Of a stretch of 64,000 nt of DNA, positions 61,022 to 64,000 are shown piece by piece. A program made the translations under genes and the position numbers. The notes below the pieces were generated by a model. It made no database searches and was not told where the DNA came from. It saw only the letters and a list, made by a program, of their open reading frames with translations. This DNA is from Burkholderia metallica (GTDB taxonomy: Bacteria; Pseudomonadota; Gammaproteobacteria; Burkholderiales; Burkholderiaceae), in contig NZ_CADFDB010000010.1 in the NCBI RefSeq assembly GCF_902832845.1, positions 186,001-250,000 of the forward strand, in the 5' to 3' direction. The number at the start of each line of letters is the position of its first letter. Position 1 is the stretch's first letter.

Positions 61022-61247
61022 TCGGTGACTCCTCGTTTTGTTCGATGGGTGCGCGGTTGTGCCGCGCCGTAAGCCTTCGGCCCGGCGCGGCTTCGCGTCG
61101 GGCTGTCCGTTTCGCCCACCCGATGCGGGCGCGCGACGTGCGCAAGATTATCAAGACAAAATACCGGCAGGGCGCCTAGGACAAGCCCCGATACCGGGCC
61201 CGGCGGCGGCGCGCAACGGGCGCCACCGTTTCACACACAGGAACGAT

Positions 61248-62168
61248 TCAACCGAGCGTTTCGTTGACTGCACGCCGCAGGCACGTGACGAACTGCGTGA
61301 CGGCGGGCGTCGGCAGCAGATCGCGCCGCGCGATGATCGACAGGTCGAAGCGCGGCATGCTTTCGTCGAGGTCGGCCGTGCGGATGCCGAGCGGCGCGAC
61401 CACCGCGGCGAGCGGGCGCGTGAAGCAGCCGATCACGTCCGAGCGCGCGACGAGCCCGAGCGTCACCGCGAACGACATCGGCGAGCGCAGCAAACGTTTG
61501 GGCAGCGGCAGCCCGTGCGCCTCGAACATTCCGACCATCACACTGTGCGGAAACTGCTCGGCGCCGACGGTGACGATCCACTCGGCATCGAGCAATTCCT
61601 CTAACCGGCGTGCACGCGCGAGCGGATGACCTTCACGCATCACGACCGTGAATTCGGTCGACAGCAGCGGCGATTGCGTGAAATCGCGATCGAGCGCGGG
61701 CACATGGTGCATCGCAGCGATGTCGAGCGTGCCGTTGCGCAACTGCGCGAGGGCGTCGGGCACCGTCACTTCCTCGAGATGCAGGCTCACGTTCGGCATC
61801 GACTGGCGGAAGGCCGTCACCGCGCGCGGCAGGGCGGTCAGCGCGATCGACGGCATCGTGCCGACCGCGACGCGCCCCGACATCTCGCCTTTCACGTGCT
61901 CGACGGCCTCGACCGTGCGGCGGATGTCGCCGAGCAGTTGCTCGGCGCGCGGCAGCAGCGCCTGGCCGCATGCGGTCAGCTCGACGCCGCGCACGCTGCG
62001 CGCGAGCAGTTCCGCGTTGAGCGCCGTTTCGAGTTCGCGGATCGTATGCGTGATCGCGGGCTGCGTGACGCCGAGTTCGCGCGCGGCGGCGCGCAGGCTC
62101 TTGTGATGCGCGGCGGAGACGAACGCCTGGAGCTGCGCAATGTTCAGGGGATTGCGGATGCGGGTCAT
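61248..62168 (-). CDS. LysR-family regulator
   Basis: The 306-residue regulator has a winged helix (NIAQLQAFVSAAHHKSLRAAARELGVTQPAITHTIRELETALNAELLARS) and a substrate domain with VAVGTMPSIALTALPRAVTAFRQSMPNVSLHLEEV, resembling TsaR- or aromatic/amino-acid-type LTTRs. It lies upstream of and in line with the amino-acid-binding protein gene (226 bases between), so it may control it; this is inference by position. ATG 62168 was chosen over a far upstream start with noncoding-like residues. Confidence 0.9.
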   Translation of the reverse strand: MTRIRNPLNIAQLQAFVSAAHHKSLRAAARELGVTQPAITHTIRELETALNAELLARSVRGVELTACGQALLPRAEQLLGDIRRTVEAVEHVKGEMSGRVAVGTMPSIALTALPRAVTAFRQSMPNVSLHLEEVTVPDALAQLRNGTLDIAAMHHVPALDRDFTQSPLLSTEFTVVMREGHPLARARRLEELLDAEWIVTVGAEQFPHSVMVGMFEAHGLPLPKRLLRSPMSFAVTLGLVARSDVIGCFTRPLAAVVAPLGIRTADLDESMPRFDLSIIARRDLLPTPAVTQFVTCLRRAVNETLG

Positions 62169-62316
62169 CGGTCGGGTCCGGTTGGCGCGATACGGTGGCG
62201 GGCGGCGGGGTGGGGCGGCATTCTGTAGCGATCCTGACGGTTGCGTGCGCAGGGTTGTGCGCCGCTGCGTGGACGTATCGCGAGCCGGCGCGCGGTGGCC
62301 GGCGACGAGGCGATCG

Positions 62317-63264
62317 TCACGAGCCGGACCGTGCGCGGAAGGTGTGACGATACCGCTGCGGCGACGTACCGACGATACGCGCGAAACGCTCGCGAAACGC
62401 GGTGACCGAGCCGAAGCCGGCCTCCGTCGCGACACGCTCGATCGACAGCTCCGTGACCTCCAGCAACTGCTGCGCATGCCTGACGCGCGCGGTCTGCAGC
62501 CATTGCCGCGGCGACGTGCCCGTCTGCTCGTGGAAGCGCCGCGTCAGCGTGCGCACGCTCGTCGATGCGCGGCGGGCCATCGCGTCGAGCGTGAGCGGCT
62601 TGCGCAGGTTGGCCTGCAGCCAGTCCATCAGGTCCTGCAGGCCGTCGCTGCCGCCCGGCCATTCCGGTGCGATGAACTGCGCCTGCCCGCCTTCGCGGAC
62701 GCGCGGCGCCACCGCGCAGCGGGCGGCGTCGACGGCGACCGCCGCACCGTAGTCGGCCTGGATCATGTGCAGGCACAGATCGAGGCCGGCCGCCGCGCCG
62801 GCCGACGTCAGTATCTGCCCGTTGTCGACGAACAGCACGTTCGGATCGACCGTCACGCGCGGATGGCGGCGCGCGAGTTCGGCGGCCGCGAGCCAGTGCG
62901 TGGTTGCGCGCAGGCCGTCGAGCAGCCCGGCTTCCGCGAGCACGAACGCGCCGGTGCAGATCGACGCGATCCGGCAGCCGCGCGCGGCCGCCGTGCGCAA
63001 TGCGGCCGTCACGTGGCGCGACGTGGGCGCGAGCGGCACCGACGTGCCGGGAACGACGATCGTATCGGCGTCGGCGAACGCATCGAGGCGAAACGGAGGC
63101 CGCAATTCGAACAGGTCGCCCGCGACCCGCGCGTGTTCGCTGCACACGCGCACGCGATACGGCTGCGCGACGTCGGGCGAACGCACGCGTGCGAACGTGT
63201 CGCATGCCATGCCCAGATCGAACGGGACGACATCGGGCAGGGCGAGAACGGCGACCGTATGCAT
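62317..63264 (-). CDS. GlxA-family AraC-type regulator
   Basis: The 315-residue regulator has an N-terminal DJ-1/PfpI-like domain (VAVLALPDVVPFDLGMACDTFARV, and SICTGAFVLAEAGLLDGLRATTHW with the Cys at the elbow) and a C-terminal AraC DNA-binding domain (RRASTSVRTLTRRFHEQTGTSPRQWLQTARVRHAQQLLEVTELSIERVATEAGFGSVTAFRERF). GlxA-type regulators often sense carnitine, choline or arginine metabolites. No catabolic operon is beside it; it diverges from a DUF3817 gene. Confidence 0.93.
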   Translation of the reverse strand: MHTVAVLALPDVVPFDLGMACDTFARVRSPDVAQPYRVRVCSEHARVAGDLFELRPPFRLDAFADADTIVVPGTSVPLAPTSRHVTAALRTAAARGCRIASICTGAFVLAEAGLLDGLRATTHWLAAAELARRHPRVTVDPNVLFVDNGQILTSAGAAAGLDLCLHMIQADYGAAVAVDAARCAVAPRVREGGQAQFIAPEWPGGSDGLQDLMDWLQANLRKPLTLDAMARRASTSVRTLTRRFHEQTGTSPRQWLQTARVRHAQQLLEVTELSIERVATEAGFGSVTAFRERFARIVGTSPQRYRHTFRARSGS

Positions 63265-63370
63265 GGCGTTCGGCGGCTTGGCCAGAATCCGTTGAAAGAT
63301 GTCATTTTAGCCAATGGTCCGGAACGGCACCACACGCGACAATCGCAGCCGACCCGACTGGAGGCTGCCG

Positions 63371-63679
63371 ATGCAACAAGACGATCGCGATGCGCTGCGG
63401 AACCTGCAATACCTGTCGTTGCTGGAGGCGACCACGCTCGTCGTGCTCGTGTGCGTCGCCGTGCCGCTCAAGCACCTGGCCGGCTATCCGGCCGCGGTAT
63501 CGATCATGGGGCCGGTGCACGGCATCGCGTTCGCGATGTACGTGTGGGCGGTCGTCGGCACCGCGTCGAGCGGGCTGTGGCGCAAGGCCGAAGTCGCGCG
63601 GCTCGTGCTGGCGGCCGTCGTGCCGTTCGTCGGCCTGACGAGCGCCGGATGGATCGCGCGCAGGCGGCACGCGCGATGA
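63371..63679 (+). CDS. DUF3817 small membrane protein
   Basis: The 102-residue product has three membrane helices with the DUF3817 pattern: LRNLQYLSLLEATTLVVLVCVAVPLKHLAGYP, GPVHGIAFAMYVWAVVG (with the conserved His) and VARLVLAAVVPFVGLTSAGWIA. GGAGG precedes ATG 63371. The next membrane gene begins inside its stop codon (ATGA overlap), so the two are cotranslated. Function is unknown; the divergent GlxA-type regulator is a possible controller. Confidence 0.9.
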   Translation: MQQDDRDALRNLQYLSLLEATTLVVLVCVAVPLKHLAGYPAAVSIMGPVHGIAFAMYVWAVVGTASSGLWRKAEVARLVLAAVVPFVGLTSAGWIARRRHAR

Positions 63680-64000
63680 TCTACCTCTGGATCAAGGCCG
63701 TTCACGTCGCGGCCGTCGTCACGTTCGTCGGCGGCCTGTTGATGCTGGCCGTCGGCGTGCGTATCGCGAACCTCGCCGTGCATCGCGCGGTGCGTCGCTG
63801 GGATCGCACGGTGACGGCGCCCGCGCTCGCGCTCGTCTGGATCGCGGGCATCGCGCTTGCGCTGAACGGTCACTGGTTCGGCGCGGCGTGGCTGTCGGTG
63901 AAGTTCGTGGTGGTGGCCGCGCTGTCGGTGCTGCACGGGTTGCTGGCCGGCACGCTGCGGCGCATGGAACGCGACGATCTCGTCGTCGTGCCGGCGTCGT
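63676..64000 (+). CDS. CopD-like membrane protein, cut by the window edge
   Basis: The first 108 residues are present (MIYLWIKAVHVAAVVTFVGG at the start, then three more helices). The His in the first helix (KAVHVAAVV) and the overall spacing resemble CopD/HemJ-type membrane proteins. It starts in an ATGA overlap with the DUF3817 gene and runs off the right edge, so the C-terminus is not seen. A copper or haem-related role is a family-level guess. Confidence 0.7.
   Translation, partial: MIYLWIKAVHVAAVVTFVGGLLMLAVGVRIANLAVHRAVRRWDRTVTAPALALVWIAGIALALNGHWFGAAWLSVKFVVVAALSVLHGLLAGTLRRMERDDLVVVPAS

Noticed and set aside
1-64000. Search for tRNA, rRNA, CRISPR arrays, attachment sites and replication origin
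   Set aside because: No cloverleaf with conserved T-loop, no rRNA-like sequence, no regularly spaced repeats and no integrase next to a duplicated RNA end were seen by eye.

Overview
The window is about 67% GC, densely coded, and reads as chromosomal DNA of Burkholderia, most likely the Burkholderia cepacia complex. The protein families, the third-position GC bias, the OmpC-type porin, the hmu/bhu haem locus, FabV and the ETHE1-rhodanese fusion all fit that group. This assignment rests on recognition, because no alignment was run. I saw no rRNA, tRNA, CRISPR array, prophage or intact insertion sequence. The layout is ordinary core and accessory chromosome with one lower-GC islet near 42.1-44.2 kb.

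Region by region. 0-9 kb: a DUF1254-type lipoprotein, a giant AsmA-like DUF748 protein ending in an OmpA-like domain, a type I phosphodiesterase and small envelope proteins. 9.3-12.5 kb: a cyanide-insensitive-type bd oxidase (cydAB) with a tiny third membrane protein and a perfect FNR/ANR box upstream. 12.5-19 kb: two envelope proteins, threonine aldolase, and a sulfur/peroxide cluster (1-Cys peroxiredoxin, persulfide dioxygenase-rhodanese fusion, glutathione transferase) divergent from an ArgP-like regulator. 19-30 kb: PAP2 phosphatase, an MFS exporter with its LysR regulator, a DsbA-fold isomerase, a decayed amidohydrolase, two AHSA1-type proteins with an ArsR regulator, an acetyltransferase, two membrane peptidase candidates, a TetR/SDR pair with duplicated operator elements, and FabV.

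30.4-35.4 kb holds the most unusual set. A GbsR/MarR-like regulator and, behind its terminator, a four-gene membrane redox operon each carry the same 24-bp inverted-repeat operator. The operon encodes SDR+DoxX-like, DUF2269, DUF393 thiol-disulfide+membrane, and membrane+TIGR01777 epimerase proteins. Two of them fuse a Rossmann domain to a membrane domain in opposite order. I cannot assign a pathway.

35.4-48.5 kb: a second glutathione transferase, a serine hydrolase, a HIT protein, small lipoproteins, an ICMT-family methyltransferase, a glycine-zipper protein, a lone ureidoglycine aminohydrolase, the low-GC AraC/membrane pair, a StrB-like kinase, a class A penicillin-binding protein, a TRIC channel and a VOC protein. 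48.5-55 kb: a complete haem uptake operon hmuRSTUV under a Fur box. 55-64 kb: three small hypotheticals, a porin and a divergent MetQ separated by a structured intergenic region, an amino-acid-binding protein, an AstE-like deacylase, LysR and GlxA-type regulators, and the start of a CopD-like gene that runs off the right edge.
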